The notes: generated by a model from the letters alone, not told the origin. A DNA stretch of 64,000 bases from Pleurodeles waltl (GCF_031143425.1 NC_090451.1:662746575-662810574), one strand, 5' to 3'; positions 26,001 to 41,000 are shown, counted from the first letter of the stretch. A program made the numbers and translations.

Positions 26001-29000
26001 TTCGGGCAGTTGTCTAATACATTGGGGATACCTACATGAAAAGATAATTGGGTCAATATATTCTGAGCCACTTGCAGGCAACACGTCTTGAGGTTCTATG
26101 ATGCATAGTTTCATCCAAACTAAGTTGTAAAATGATCTCCTATTGGCAATCAGAAGGGCCTCAAAGTGTTGTCACAATGTGTAACTTTCTGTAGGCACTG
26201 TAGCCTTCTAAAGCAGCTCGAAGAATCACCTATATTTCATCAAAGGAGAACTTCTGCTCCCTTTTCTTCTTTCTTCTCTCCCTTAATTTATTTCATTCTT
26301 CTCTCTGTCCATCTCCCCATCTCCTAGTTTTACTTTGCTGGTTGCTTTACAATAAGTACATCATATTGCTTACAACACAATATATGACATCATTGCACTA
26401 TGTTGTTCTGTTTTCTAATCATATGGGTATTAATGTCGGGCCACATATCAAAATGTAAACTGGAAAGACCATTGTAAATGTAAAGCGCAAGTTTACAATT
26501 ACCATATCTTTGTAAAGTGCTCCCACATTAGCCTGATGTTATTCGCACTTCAAAAAATCCGGAATACTTATAAATGGATAAACATTATGAGACACTGCTA
26601 GCCTCTTGCCTTTATTTTGGTGCAGGTAGAACGTGCCAGACGCTGTCACTAGTGGGCTTCAAAGACTCAGACCGTCCGCAGTCAATTCCTGCACTCTGCG
26701 GAGTGTGCGGGCCTGGGTATAACTTACCACCGCCTGCAGAGCTGGACTGAAACCAGGAGCACCCCGGAAAACTGGGGGAAACCAGCCCAATATTTCACCA
26801 AACATGCTCAACCAAATGCTGGGGGTGAATTTCCTACAGTGTAAACTTTGAAAATAAACAGCGAAGTGCTGCTTCGTTTTTTCAGAGCTTCTGCTTGTAA
26901 CCAAGAAGATTCCATCTGTGCAGCTTTACAATGGCCTACATTGTAGGAACCCCGATGAATCTCCCACCTCCCCCGTCACAGTTTTACTAGAGCCTCCTGG
27001 AATGGTGGTGCATTCAGCTACAACCCAACTCAACAAGCGAACAGCGGTGACATCCTTTCTGGGATGCGTTTCGACCAACAACCAAGTGGGGCCAGTGTTT
27101 GATGATCAATGAGCCAAAAGGGCTCTGCAGTGTATAGGCTTAAGTGCAGCCGAGAGGTTTATTTTACCACGAGGACATCTAAGAGTTACGCCCACAGAGT
27201 TAATCCACACTTATTTTACAGCTCAAGAAACATTTTTAGATCTGCATGGTCTGAACACTCCTGCCATCTAGTGTCTAGTTTCAGAATCTTATTCGGAACT
27301 GCGAGAAATATCTATTCATCAACGGAGAAGGGCCGGTCTGTCATGCAACCCAGATGGGCATGGAAACAAGCCCATGGTTCTCACTGGTTTGTCATCATCC
27401 TCACATCTTTGGGTAAATCCCTTATGAACATAGAACAACTATTTTTTTCGTACCACCTTTACCCCCTTGCCTTGGTTAGGTGGGTGACATGCCAGTACTC
27501 GAAGGACACGAAGTTGCAAAACCATTATTGCATGTTAAGTAATTTGGTGTAGAAAGTGATACCCATCCAAGGAGATGTCCAATAGTAAAAGTATCCTGTC
27601 CTCTCTGAACATACTTCTCTACTTTCTTTGCGAACAGGGACTGGGGCAAACAACCGTACCAAATCAGACCAAATCAGCAGCACGTTAAAAAGTTGTTTTA
27701 TAGCATCATTGGACGCACTGCTGTGCGCTTACACATTTCAGCTGGGGGGACGCTTCCGAAGAGTTTTCGAAATCAGTTGCTGCACCTCTTGTGCCTTTGT
27801 TTGGATTTCATACATAGAGGATTGGGCTATGTAGCAGAAAAATGAAATGTGTGCTACTATCTACTGAATCAGGCTTTCTCAGCTACTGCTATTCCAATGC
27901 GACAACCAAGAATCTAGCATTTCTGTTATCTGAAGATACATATTCGCCTTTCTTTGTAAGAACATCACTTTCTAAATCATTCTGAAGACCTGGGGAGCGG
28001 GATATCTTGGCCTGTCCTCCACCTTCAATGGAGGGCCTTCTCCAATGAGAAGGGACCCGGCCTGCGCACGCCAACTGGGATCACCACATAGCATACTCAT
28101 TGGAGCTCCGCTACTGTGTGCACGACTGTTGATTGGTGATGTAATGATTGCTATGCACAATTTTGTTATTGTCCACTGACGCACCATGCTGTAAATACCA
28201 ATAAAGAAATATTTAACAAAATAAAGAAGCAAAGTCCACACAAATTACCCACCTTTTAAACTTTCGATGGTCATTCTTTCACTTTGCATGAGACTGATAC
28301 TAGGGTCCACATTACGAGTAGTCTGGTAATTTAGGCGATGTTGTTGCACCTGAGTTAGAATTTATTAGGTACGATAACATCCAATTAAGAGTTTTGGTGG
28401 ACTAACATACATATTTTTGTACTTTGACATGTTGATATTAGTTACAAAACTCATTATTGCAATATATTTAGTAAAGAATGGTTTCTTACTTGTAATCCTA
28501 GTTATCTCTCAGGGGATCTCCATTGCTAATCATAAGCACTGAATAGTCCTGCCCATGTGTGGGGATCCCGGAGCAGTTCTTTTAAAGTCACAGCCACTTT
28601 GCCTTACTTTGTAAAGGCCAGAAGACATACGTGACACAAATGTTGGATTTTGCAGCCTTAAAACGTGCTATAGTGCCAATCTTAATGAACTACTTTAAAA
28701 TTTAGAAAAAAAAGTGTCAAACCTTTAAACGTCACTTAAGTAAGAATGAAAAGTGACCTATTAAAAATGTCTGTAAGAAATGCTTTTTACTTCTTTTTAA
28801 TGTACGAGATAGTTGAATATATAGCAGTGTAGTTGTGTAGGTTGCAGGAATTGACACAATGGAATAGGACAGTTTACTCCGTTCTTCTTTCCAGGTACTG
28901 CTGACAAGATCCTGGAGCCGAGCTCTGCCTTTTTAAGGTTTTTCATCAAAGTTTTTCCTCTACAGCTTTTCGAAAGTTGATTCACTTGATGGCCTTTATG

Positions 29001-32000
29001 GTACAGAGCATTTTTTTAAAGATATTTTCCTGACTGGAAATCTGAAAAAAATATTGGCGTCTTCCTGCTCTCAAAACACACGCAAGTCAATTACATTTAT
29101 AGAAATCTGATAAATACCAAACACAAAAACATGACATCAACTCGCCCCAGCAGCGAGACTTTAAATTAAATTTGATCCAGATGTATTTGTCTAAGCGTCC
29201 ATTTGGTTTCCAGCAGTAACAACCTGACAGGTCTGGGAAGCAAACCGGCGTATTTCGATTTTAATATCAATCTGGTTAAATAGATAAACTACTGGGCCCG
29301 TGCAGCACTAAACCAGATCGGTCCAGGCCGGCAGAACGTACAGTATCACTTGACCAACAAAATATGTAAAATATCGAGCTGCACCGCCGGACCCGCAAAT
29401 ACATTTGCTGCACCCTCTTGACTGTGAATGATGGTAGTATCTGTCAGTTTCGAAAAGTAAGTCTTCACCTTCTTTCTGAATTGCGGGAAGGCTCATATTG
29501 GTGAGTATGCTTTTCCATACCCTGGGAACATAGATGGCTGTATTTTAAATATTTCTTCCACTTTTACGTAGATAGTCTGGCAATGAGCTAGCTTTTGGTG
29601 TGGTTGTATGTTTGTACAATTAGATTATTTGCCATTTCTGAGGATTTTGTAGGTGGTGCAGGTAGCCTTCAAGATGATGTAAGCCTGGAAGAGGAAACAA
29701 TGTAATTTCTACAGTGCTCACGGAACGTGGTAGAGTTTCTTCCGGCTACTTGTTAAACATGCTCACGTGTGGGTGATGTCTTTGAGAGGTGCCAGTGAGG
29801 TGTTGTGTAAACTATCAAATATAGCAGTGTTTCCCAACCTGTGGTCCGTGGACCCCCAGGGGTCTGTGACACATCCCCAGGGGGCTTGGTCCCGGAGGAA
29901 GCCACTTGTCCAGCTGGGGCCTCTGACAAACACACGTGGCCGTTTAAAAAAATATTTATTACTTCCTTTGTGCAGCTGTTTTAAAAGCACTGCAGAGTTC
30001 CTTGTACATGCAGCAGCTTTTGGGCAAAAATAAAAGCATCAAGATAACTCTAGTGATGAATGTACCTGCCGGAGAGAGAGATGGGAGTTTTGTCTAGTGG
30101 CAGTTTTGACTCAAAGGTAGCGCAGATGTTAATATGCCTGCTGCAAAGAACAAATATCATACAAAGAACAGTATTTTATGTACATAGCACAGTGGGTTAC
30201 TGCTTTTTTCACAGAGGATCTTTTGTTACTGCGCAGTTCATAAGTTACAATCGTAATCTACCACAGTGAGCTATGAAATGTCATTAAAGAGCTGCATGCA
30301 AACTGCATGGCACAAATTAGAATTTTTTTTTTCCCCAGTCTTTCGTTTTCCTTATGCTTCTAAAAACGGTTTGCTTGTTTAGTAGTACATTCTTATTAAT
30401 AAAGTCAATACTAACCACTGTCTGGTGTTCTGAATCATGAGTTTGTGCTTCTCTAGACCAAGCACACTCGTAATTTAAAAAAAGAGGGTCTTTTAACAGT
30501 GAGCAGCAGTGAAGTGTGTGTGTGTGTGTGTGTTTTGTTTGTTTTAACCAAGAGGGGCTGGAGGCACAAACATTGTCAACAGTAATAGACATTCTCACAC
30601 TAGCTTGTAAGGATGCTCCTAGGTCCAAATGTAATTTTTAAAAATCCTCTCACTTTGAAGTCAGAGAAAGAAAAAGTAAAGAGGCGTCCTCAGGAAACAT
30701 TGTCTGACATTTGACTAGTCTTTGAATGCACAGCAAATGTGACAAGATAACAAGATTTACAGGCCTGTTTACAGAAACAGTGCTCAGAGCGAGTGAAAAC
30801 ATGAGCGCTCGTGCGAAGTGCTCAAAACAAAGAAAAAAGTACTTCCTAAAATGGGAGCAGTGGATTGATATTAGCAATTGGGCCCTGCTCTCAGGAAGGA
30901 CTAAACACATCAACAGGCATGACATATGCATGCCATGGTCAAACGGGGAGAAAGAATATGAGAGCGACGATAGAGCCAGCAAATGGGAAGCCTATAGGTG
31001 GGCTGAAGCCCACATATTGAATAAAATAGTCTATTTGAGAAAGCGCCTGCACTGTGTAGCAGGGACCTAAAGATTGCCACCCTCAAATGAGGATAGGTCT
31101 CTTATTGAAAGAGTTAGGTAAACTTTAATAACATCTCTCTGGTCTTTGACTATGAACCTAAGCCCTGTTCTGTGGACCGTCTTCGGAAGGATCTGTGAGA
31201 AGGACACACAAATTACATCTTCACTGACTCTACCTCTTTTTTACCCAATAAAATGTAGTATGTTCCTTGATAATCATCTTTTTATTTGAATGTGGATTCC
31301 GGGGTTTTGAGTACAAGGCTCTGGTTGTAGGTAATCCAGGTCTGTGAGCTATGAGGGTAAAATTTCTAAGCAGGCCACATTGTACAAGAAGCTTACCATC
31401 TCCATCAATGTCATTGTCGCAAGTGTCTCCTTCCCCGTTACTGTCCGTGTCCTTCTGGTCATTGTTGGGGACATTTGGGCAGTTATCACAGGCATCACCA
31501 AAGGAGTCAGTGTCTGAGTTTTGCTGGTCTTTATTAGGGACGAGCCTGCAGTTGTCCTGTGGAGGTGGCGATATACAGGGTCTTTATCAGGACAGGACAA
31601 AAATGGGACAAATACATTAACAATGGCTACCTGAATCTCATTCCTTAACCTTTAAAAAAATCACCCGCACATTCTAATTCAGGGGGAAATGATTCTTTGC
31701 TCTAAAAATAAGGATTCCAAATTTTGCAGCAATTACCGAACTCAAATGTGCCCATTTCACATTGTGCAATGAAAAACCTAGTGGAATGTAAATGGATAAC
31801 ACTGCTTGAAATCAAGAAAACTAAATACAAATCAGGTGTGCAAACTGATTATGCAGGTTACGACTTATTCCAATTAGGAAAACTACAAATGGTGCACTAA
31901 TTTTGTGCAATAAATTATTAATGCATCAGCTTTAAAAGCTTTACAAGGTGAACACAGGCCACTAAGGATTGAAGCCCAGTTGGAAATAGCCTCAAAATGG

Positions 32001-35000
32001 GTGATTTATCTACATTATCATATGAATTCAGAAACGATCATTTTTTTTAACATTCAGGATTTTGGTTGACCTTGCCAATCAAGGGCCACTGCAAATTTCA
32101 ATTGGCATAGTTCCGGTTAATCCTTGATAATTCTGATTGTGATTTAGAGAGGTTTTAAATTTCTAATTTTTAACTTTAGGAATTGGAATCATTTAATGTG
32201 TCTTGCATTAGTTTGAAACACTGATCCATTCAACAAAAACATGTCGTTCAAGAGACATGCAATGATCACCGATGTCTTCTGCATCAGATGGTATCCAAAG
32301 CCAGACCCCAACATATTGCACCTACTCACACTGGAAGCCACCACAACGATTAGCACAACTTCCTGCAACTGAGTTCTTCCAACTCAGCGCACCAGTGGGA
32401 CCCAATTTCTCTGGCTGTTAATGACCCATATGATAATGGGATGATCATGTTAGTCAAGGGCAAGCACCTCAACGTTCTTTATGCCATCGCCATCTGCATC
32501 TTCGTCACACTGGTCTCCAATGCCATCATTGTCTGCATCTTCTTGTCCAGAATTTGGAGTGAAGCGGCAGTTGTCCTGAAATGAGAAAACAGATTCATAA
32601 TAACCGCTGGCAATCAATGAAAGTTGCACACAAACAGTGTTGTTACATACCTTTTTGCAGTGCTTATTGTTATCAATGCAGGGCATTGGTTCATCTGGGT
32701 ATCCATCAATGTCGGTGTCATGTCCACACCCGTATCCATTGCCAGCCCAGCCTACGTTGCACTACACAATAAAGAAAAAAAAGACAAAGAAAATGGATAG
32801 GTATAACCTGTGGCCTTAGATCTAGAGTTCCTCTACGCCTTAGGAACAAGCAGAGTTTGCGAAAACTCACAACTGTAATTTCCAATAGACATTACTAGAA
32901 TTCCATCATACCAGCCACTGATGAACAAGATAATTACCATTCATATCACTATTTCTGGTTGATACTCTATCTGCATTCGTCTCACCAGGTGAATATCCCA
33001 TGGCAGGCGCCACACTGGATCCGGAAATTTCAAAGTAGTGCTCCTGCACGCCAGCAGGTGACAACGTGTGATTCTGCGTCAATACCATTCCAGAAGTGAG
33101 AAAGGGAGCCACGTATAAGTGGCACCCGCAGGTGCTTATGTTGTTTTCTTTCAGGAAATCTTCTGCGCCCTCAGACGTGGAGCCCTCAGCACACTGTACA
33201 AACTGGACTGCAGATTCCTAGATTGGCATCCTTTGAGATGTAAGAGACCGTACCACAGATCAGGAAGGTGGGAGGACAGTGAGGAATCTGCCATTAGATA
33301 GAGTATCCCCAAGAGTATCACCAAACAAAAGTAACTCTAAAGGTTACTTCTAACTGCAGATTTCTCACCTTGTGAATAGATACCAACAAATCTCAAAAAG
33401 TGGTGGTTTGTGGAATGGCTCAGACAAAAAAAACATACAGGACACAGAGGGCAAAATGCCCATCTCAATAAACCACAATAAATCTCTATAAAGCACCACT
33501 GCTGCTTTGTTAAAACTTGCACTGATGCCACATAGAAGTTTGACAGATATCATAAACATGTACTCCGCATGTCAACTCAGTGGTAGCAGCATTGGCTCTG
33601 GTGGAGTGAGACTGTAGGCCTTCGAGACTTCTCTTAACCAAAGCATTGCAGATCTTAATGCAGAAGACATCCCATCAAGTGATGATCTGTTTCTGCACTG
33701 TCTTCCCCTTGTTTGCTCCACAGAAGCCCAAAAAGGCCCAATCATTCACTTGATGTTCTCTGGTACCAACAATTTAAACGATGAGTGGTCTCTTGAGGTG
33801 CAATCGATGTAGTCTCTCTTCTTTCAAGGGATAAGGCAGAGCAAGGAAGGTCAGAAGACTAATGGTTTGTCGGACATGAAAAGGTGTTATCACCTTCAGT
33901 AGGAATGCAGTTGGAGTCCTTCATACTAGTTTGTCCAGGAAAACTGTGGTATAAAGAGGATCAAACAAGAGGGCTTGAAGTTCACTCACCTGGGGTGCAG
34001 ATGTTATCACCACTAAGACCACCATTCTTACGGTGAGTAGGAGCAACGAACAACTGTGCATAGCGTATCAGGGGCACACAGGCTTGGTCATGTTTCCTCA
34101 TGTGGGGGTATTTTGTGACCAAATTAGGCACTCAGAAGGAGGCTTATAGGATACCTAACCATTCCCAGATATGGTGGTTATGGGACAGGGTACATGATGG
34201 CCCACGAGATACTGAGACTATATTTTGAGCGATCGATTTGAGTATTATTACTTTCCTGCTGCCGAATACAGAGAATCCAGAGTCTTTAAGGAAGCATGAT
34301 GCAACCATTGACTAGGCTATAAAAGGGTACTAGTGACATACTCGTTTGGACCATATCAACAGGTTGTTCAACCACATCTATTTTCCTGACCCACAAGGGG
34401 ATTCCACCGCAGCAGAGGCAGGGCTACTTTAGTTAGGACATAGCACAAAGGTGACCGATTAGTGGGTTATTTAATATATAATAAATGATATTTCCTAGGC
34501 TTTCAAAATCCATTAAGATATGTTGGACCTCAATGCACATACTTACATTCGAGACATTAGACATAGTTAGCGATTAGGAGAATGCACCTAGTCAGGTATA
34601 CTGTGTTTTGAGGTCTCCTAGTCAAGAATATGTAATCATTCTTTTCAGTGTATGACTCCCGGTGTGATCCCTCACTATAGTGACTGATGTTGTAGAACCC
34701 AGGAGACAACAGCGTAAGCATGAGTGCTCCATGATCACGCATTTTTTTGCATGGATTGAATAATTATCTAATAGAAGAGTATTACATGAGTGACACGTTG
34801 CATTTTTAATAGTGACTCGCCTTACATTGCTTTGCAATAAATAGACCAGTTGGATGCACTTGGTTGTGATGTTTTATATTTGCTGTCTTTTATCCTTCAG
34901 GAACAATTTGAAAGCCAGGAATAAGTGAGACTTACTCTTACCTCGTTACATGACTGTAGCATGCTGCACGGACGATATGGTTTTTTTGTTCTACACCCTG

Positions 35001-38000
35001 ACGGAGACCCAGGATGGACCCTTCTGCTAGAAGAGGATTGCTCTAGGGAGGTATCCTTACAAGCGGCCAAAACATGTTGGCACTATCTAAAGCTGTGGTG
35101 TTGTGAGCTATTGCCACTCGAGTACACCCACTATTTACAGTAGAACCTTTTCTTGTTTTAACTCTACTCTGTTTAACCTACTAATAAAGGAGATTGTCCT
35201 GGGATTACAGAGGCTGTTTTATCTTTAGAAATCCTGGACCCCTATGTTGACAAGAACCACTTTATTTTGAGCTCCTTTCCTCTGTTGGGTTAAGGTTGAG
35301 ACCACCGGGTTGGCACTGTCCTAACTCGATGGGGCGGACAGGCTGATGATGAAGCATACCACAATTATGTGGGTGAGAGACTTTTCCATCCATAAACCCC
35401 TGGGTGTTCAGAAAGACTTTTATATCCGGCCCTTATAGCCAGATATAGGGAATTTGCCGTTGGGGTATTGAGTCTCTTTGGGCTACCCTACATCTTTGTG
35501 ACGTGGGTATAGTGAATGGAGACTTCAGGGGAGGGATCTGGTCCACTACCTCTCTTCTGTGATGTTATAACCTTTAAATGTGGCCAGAGCAAGGTCTTGC
35601 TGGACCAAGAACAAAGCAAACCACAACACATCCAACGGTTTGGCTACAAGGGGTCTAACTGCCAGGTACAGCACCATTGCACAAACCTATCCCAGTGCCC
35701 TTCATATGTAGGATTTGTGGAAGGGCACAGGGGTGCTAGGATAATATCAATGATCTCAGAAGGGAGATCAAAATAACTCAACTACTGCAGATCAGTCTGA
35801 AAGCATGGAGATGCAGATTGTGCTGGCTCTGCGCAAGGCCCTGCCCTGCTGCTGCAAAAGGAGGTCCTCCCGCAGAGGACGCCTGATCGAGTGCTGATGC
35901 TCAGGCCCAGATTCTCTGGAGACCACACTCTCCTGCCTCATTCTGGTGTCCCTAGGATGACTTGGGTTGGCTATTCCTCCTGCCAGCTGGGCTACCACCA
36001 GGAATATCCCCTAATGATTCAGCCACCTTCAGAGGTGCACAGCCTGCTGGCACAAGACCCTAGACCCTACCCTGCACTGGTTGTTGCAGTACCACATGGT
36101 GGAGGTGTTGTCGCCAACCCAGTAGCGAAGTGTCTGTCATCACTAAGTGGGGAAGGGTCAGGGGCGTGCCTCTGGTCAAATTGTGGTCAAGCAGTTACAA
36201 CTGCAGATCATTTGCAGTCTTATGACACCTGGGTGCAATCCGATATGTTCCCTTGGTGCTGGGCCCACTGAGACTTCAGGCCCCACTGCAACTCTCTCAC
36301 GTGCCATCTGGTATGATCGATGAACTGGATGCAGGAAGCTAATACACTTAGAAGCTTCAGTCACCTCACGGAGATTCAGAGCAAAGGATGTAACACCAAG
36401 ATCACAGCCTGAATGTCTGGCATTTGCTGGTCGAGCAAAAAAGCTTCCTGATGGCAGCTGCAAAAGAAGTAGCTTCTTTTGTTGCTGGTCCAGGGAGAGA
36501 AGCCAGCCCAGTGTCAGGTGATGTGTCCGGCCCACAGCCTCCTGTAAATCCATGTACCAACTATCTTTGTCATAAGGTGGGGCAAATTTGTCCTCTTGCC
36601 AATCACTGTAATGTCTATAAGGCTGGCTCTGATCAGAGTTCAAGCCAAAAAGCCGATGTAGAGTGTGTGTGTGTGTGTGTGGCTACGCAGTAGTGGAATC
36701 GAGTCTGGTGGGTTCAATGCAGGCTGCAGCATATCAAGATCTGAACATGGCAGATTACTAGATCGAACCAAAGCTGGCTCTGAGTCTGACAACACAATAG
36801 GTTGTGGGTCCCCCTGCAACACTGGTGGCATCTGTACTAGCATTGATGTTTGAGGTGCCAACATAAATTGTGGTGCTAGGTTCTATGCCTGCAAAGAAGC
36901 CACAGGGGGCCTGCAACATTGAAGCCGGCTCCGAATGGAGCCGACGGTGTTGCAGGTGTGCGACGGGTGCAGTTGCACCCGTCGCGCTTTTCACTGTCTG
37001 CTATGCAGACAGTGAAAAGCAGGCTGGGGCCCTGTTAGGGGACCACTGCACTGCCCATGCCAGGGGCATGGGCGGTGCAGGGGCCCCCAGGGGCCCCAGG
37101 ACACCCGTTCCCGCCAGCCTCTTCCTGGCGGTGAAAACCGCCAGAAACAGGCTGGCGGGAAGGGGGTCAGAATCCCTAAGGCAGCGCTGCTTGCAGCGCT
37201 GCCCTGGAGGATTCTCCCAGCCAGGGGAAATCCGGCGGGAAACCGCCAGACCCGGCTGGGCGACCGCGGCTGTACCGCCGCGGTCGGAATGACAAATGAA
37301 GCACCGCCAGCCTGTTGGCGGTGCTTCCGTCATTCGCGACCCTGGCGGTCTATGACCGCCAGGGTCGGAATGAGGGCCTAAATGTCTCAATTCCTCCAAG
37401 AAATCCGCTCAGATATCGGCTCCTTCAAGATGGATCTTAAGAGCTGTATCAAGGACATCGGGAGGGCTGTAACAGAGTTAGGAGAGTGGATGAACAACCT
37501 GGCGTGCACAGTGGATGTCAGGTCGGAAGACCAGAAGATGCTGTGGAGAGGAGTAGCAACTTTGGATGAACAGCACAAACGTCAAGCTAAACAGGAGGAC
37601 CTTGAACATCGCAGCTGATGCAACAACATCTACATTTGAGGAATTCCAAAGAGGGGTCGAAGGGTCCCAACATCATGGCGTTCATAGACACTCTCCTCCA
37701 ATCAATCAAGGGCAATGCTGATGCGCCTCCCGCTTATCCTAGACCGGGCGCACTGAGTGGCTTCCAAGATGGGCTACCCCATCGCAGACCCTGACATCCT
37801 AACACGAGTACACTACTTCACAAAAAAGGAATTGATCCCCCAGGCAGCACAAAAGAAATCTGACCTGGTTTTTCAAGGGTGCACAATACAGCTTTATCAG
37901 GACCTCTCCCCCACCAAGTGGCGAAAGAGGAACTTCAAACCAATCAGACAAACTGCAGGAGTGGACATCAAATATTAGTGGGGACACACATTTGCATTGT

Positions 38001-41000
38001 TTTTTTGAGTGGGGGGGTAAACGGTGCATGTTGGGATCCCCTGCAGATGCACAAAAACATTTGGACATTGCCCCAGCAGGCTGAGATGAACCCTCCTCCC
38101 CGGCCTCTTCTAGAGCTAATCTAAAGCCTGCCTGGACCACTGTTAAACATTGGAGCTCTGCCATATTCCCATATGAGTCAGTGACATTGGAAACAAAGAA
38201 AGACATTACTCAATGCCTACGTAATATGGATGCAACCACATCACCGAATCCTTCTGCCTGAGGAAAATGGGGACGGCTAGACAGTGAGCTCCTGTGCCAC
38301 TTGCTTATTTGGCCAAAATCCCGGAGAGGCTCGCCTGAGACTTTTATGCTACACCTGGCTTCTTACCTGGTGATCTCCCCCAAGCAATCTGGTTCCCGAG
38401 AGGGTGACTCCTCCAACGAGTTGCAGACACTACGGTACCAATGTAAGTGGGTGCCAGACGCAAACGTTGGACCAGGTTGGTCCACAGTTGTTATTGAGGT
38501 TTTTTTTTTACTTTTTTTTTTTTTTTTTCAGGTCTAGTGGCTTTGCCGTGAACTATGGTGGGCAAGAGCAATCAACCTGACATATTGTCTTACCCACACA
38601 CTTCTACAAGTGGGATTTATCACTACTAAAGCTCATAGGCCTATGTATGCCACAAAATTGCTAATTCACACCATGGCATCCTTAATTGGCGGTATCAAAG
38701 TTTGTCCCTCAATATATGTGATCGGGGATTTCCGGTCTGTGGCCCGGATGTGCTTTTCCTACAGGAGACCCATCTCCCAAGCGGTTGACAGACATATAAT
38801 GTCCCAACCTAAATACCCAATACGTAGCTGGGCATACACTGATACTAAAATGTTAGGAGTGGGAATACTTTGCAAACCGGCCCTGGGTCCCAACATTACT
38901 AAAGTAACACAGGACAGGGAGGGGCACTTTCGAACACTGCATTTGCTACGAGGGAAACCGACTCACTATGCTTAAGGTATATGCCCCGAACACAGCACAT
39001 GATGCCAACATCTGCTGCACTTTCCAGGAACAGCTTCAGGGAGTTGAGGGAAACATCATAGTTGGAGGGGACTTCAATCTGGTCTGGGACCCACACTTGG
39101 ACCGACAGTCCAAACCATACGAGGGTGCTGGAGCCATGTCTGCACAATGTAAACAAGAGATCATGGCCTTAGGCCTAACCAATGCGTAGCACTACATACC
39201 CTTGGCTTCTTGGAATTATTCCTTTTATTCTCATGTCCACTCCACCTATTCTAGATTAGATTATGCTTTTATAACACATGCTCTTCTGCATACCCCCTAT
39301 CTGCCGTGATAGCTAACATTTCTCTATCAGATCATGCCTTCATTGAGATGCAAAGGTCCCGAGTCGCACCCTCCAAGGTGGGGCCAACTCACTGATGCCT
39401 CCCGCCACAGCTCCTTCGTGACCCCGTCAATGTAGATGAAATCCGTAAAGGTATCACTTACTATTTTGCCCATAACGCTGAGCTGGAGCTCTCTCAGCAT
39501 ACACTCTCGGATGGGTTCAAGGCTACCATACGGGGTGTAATCTCTTCAACTGCCATAGTGTGGGGACAGGAGTCCCAGCTGGTGGACTCCGGCTTAACCA
39601 CAGAAATAAAGTCTCTAGAGCTAAAGGAAAAGGCAAGCCCCACCCTCCGGAGTAAGAAACAGCTTGCCGTAATGCAAAGCCAGTTGCAAGACAACAGGAC
39701 GAATAGGGCTGAACGGTCCCTCTTGGCGCTCAAGCAACAGTATTATGAGGGGGTCACAAGGTGGGTACACTTCTGGCCAGTCGACTATATTAGGCGCATG
39801 CCAGGGCTCACATCGCTAAACTATGGAGATCAGAAGGGGGTTGAGTGATTTCAGAACATAAGCGACAAATTCCATGCCCACTATCAGGCTCTCTATGACC
39901 AGGAGGATGTTCACCAAACGTTATTTGATTCCCACCTTGCAGCAAGCGACTGGACCCCACTCCAGTCAGGTCATGCAAAATACCTAGATGCCCCAATTAC
40001 GCTAGATGAAATCTGTCTTGTGCTGAGGGCTCTGCTACTTGGTAAGACTCCGGGTCCGGATGGCATCTGAGTCAACTTCTATAGGCTCTTCCTGCCTGAA
40101 CTGTGAAAACACTTGGCCAGGCTATTTAACTCCTTCACACATACTACGTGCCTTACTCCTTTCATGGCAGCTGCGGAAATGTCTTTAATCCCTAAACCAG
40201 CTAACGACCCAACACTTTGCTCTTCCTATCACCCCCTTAAACTCTATACTAAAATCTTGTCCATTAGGCTTGACCTTTATCTCCCGAGCCTTATAGATCC
40301 TGACCAGGTGAGATTTATTCGGACCCGCCAGGGTGCAGATAATATGCTCAGGGTGGCACATCTGGTGGAAAAGGTACACCACTATCAGATCCCAGCTTGC
40401 CTTTTCTCTCTAGATGCGGAGAAGGCATTTGATATTGTGTACTGGGATTTTCTACACTGTGCTGATTAAAATCGGACTGGGCCCTACTATGATCGCTAGG
40501 ATTATGGCTTCCTATGTGGTACGTCTGGGTCAACGGCCGCACTACAAACCACATCTCTCTCTGGAGGGCACCAGACACGGTTGTCTGCTGTTGCCACTCC
40601 TATTTGGCCTGGCAGTTGAACCGCTGTCCATTACTATTTGCCGCACTGAGGCAATAGAGGGTATCCCTTTTGGAGGGCAGACACATAAGGTAAATTTTTT
40701 TGCAGACGACATGCATCTTGCTCTGACGCATCATTCCAACTCACTCCTGGCAGAGGTGTCTTGTTTTAACGCCTTTTAACGCCTTTGCAGCAACCTCAGA
40801 CTTAGGGTGAACATGTCCAAGTTCAGGATCCTTAACCTGATGAACTCAAAGCCCAATTTACCTGAGTTGAATATTTTACCTCGAGACCTTTACCTCTTAC
40901 AGACTCTCCCTACTCCGATCCCTCAAGAAAAAAATCATACATTCATCTGGACTGGGAAGCAGCCCCAGCTCTCCTCTGCCCTCTTGATGCAACCTCGCGA

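Larger units (their letters stand above)
26032..31396. other. Intron 14
   Basis: 5.4 kb. Holds a hAT-like end (29824), a possible DIRS end (28480) and a (TG)n run (30517-30540). The rest, including a 114-codon plus-strand ORF at 30726-31070, shows nothing I recognise. Confidence 0.5.

Noticed and set aside
27109..27552. 147-codon plus-strand ORF
   Set aside because: No family resemblance and no exon signals; treated as chance.
30726..31070. 114-codon plus-strand ORF
   Set aside because: No recognisable domain, no splice or promoter context on that strand, and an intron location. Probably chance.
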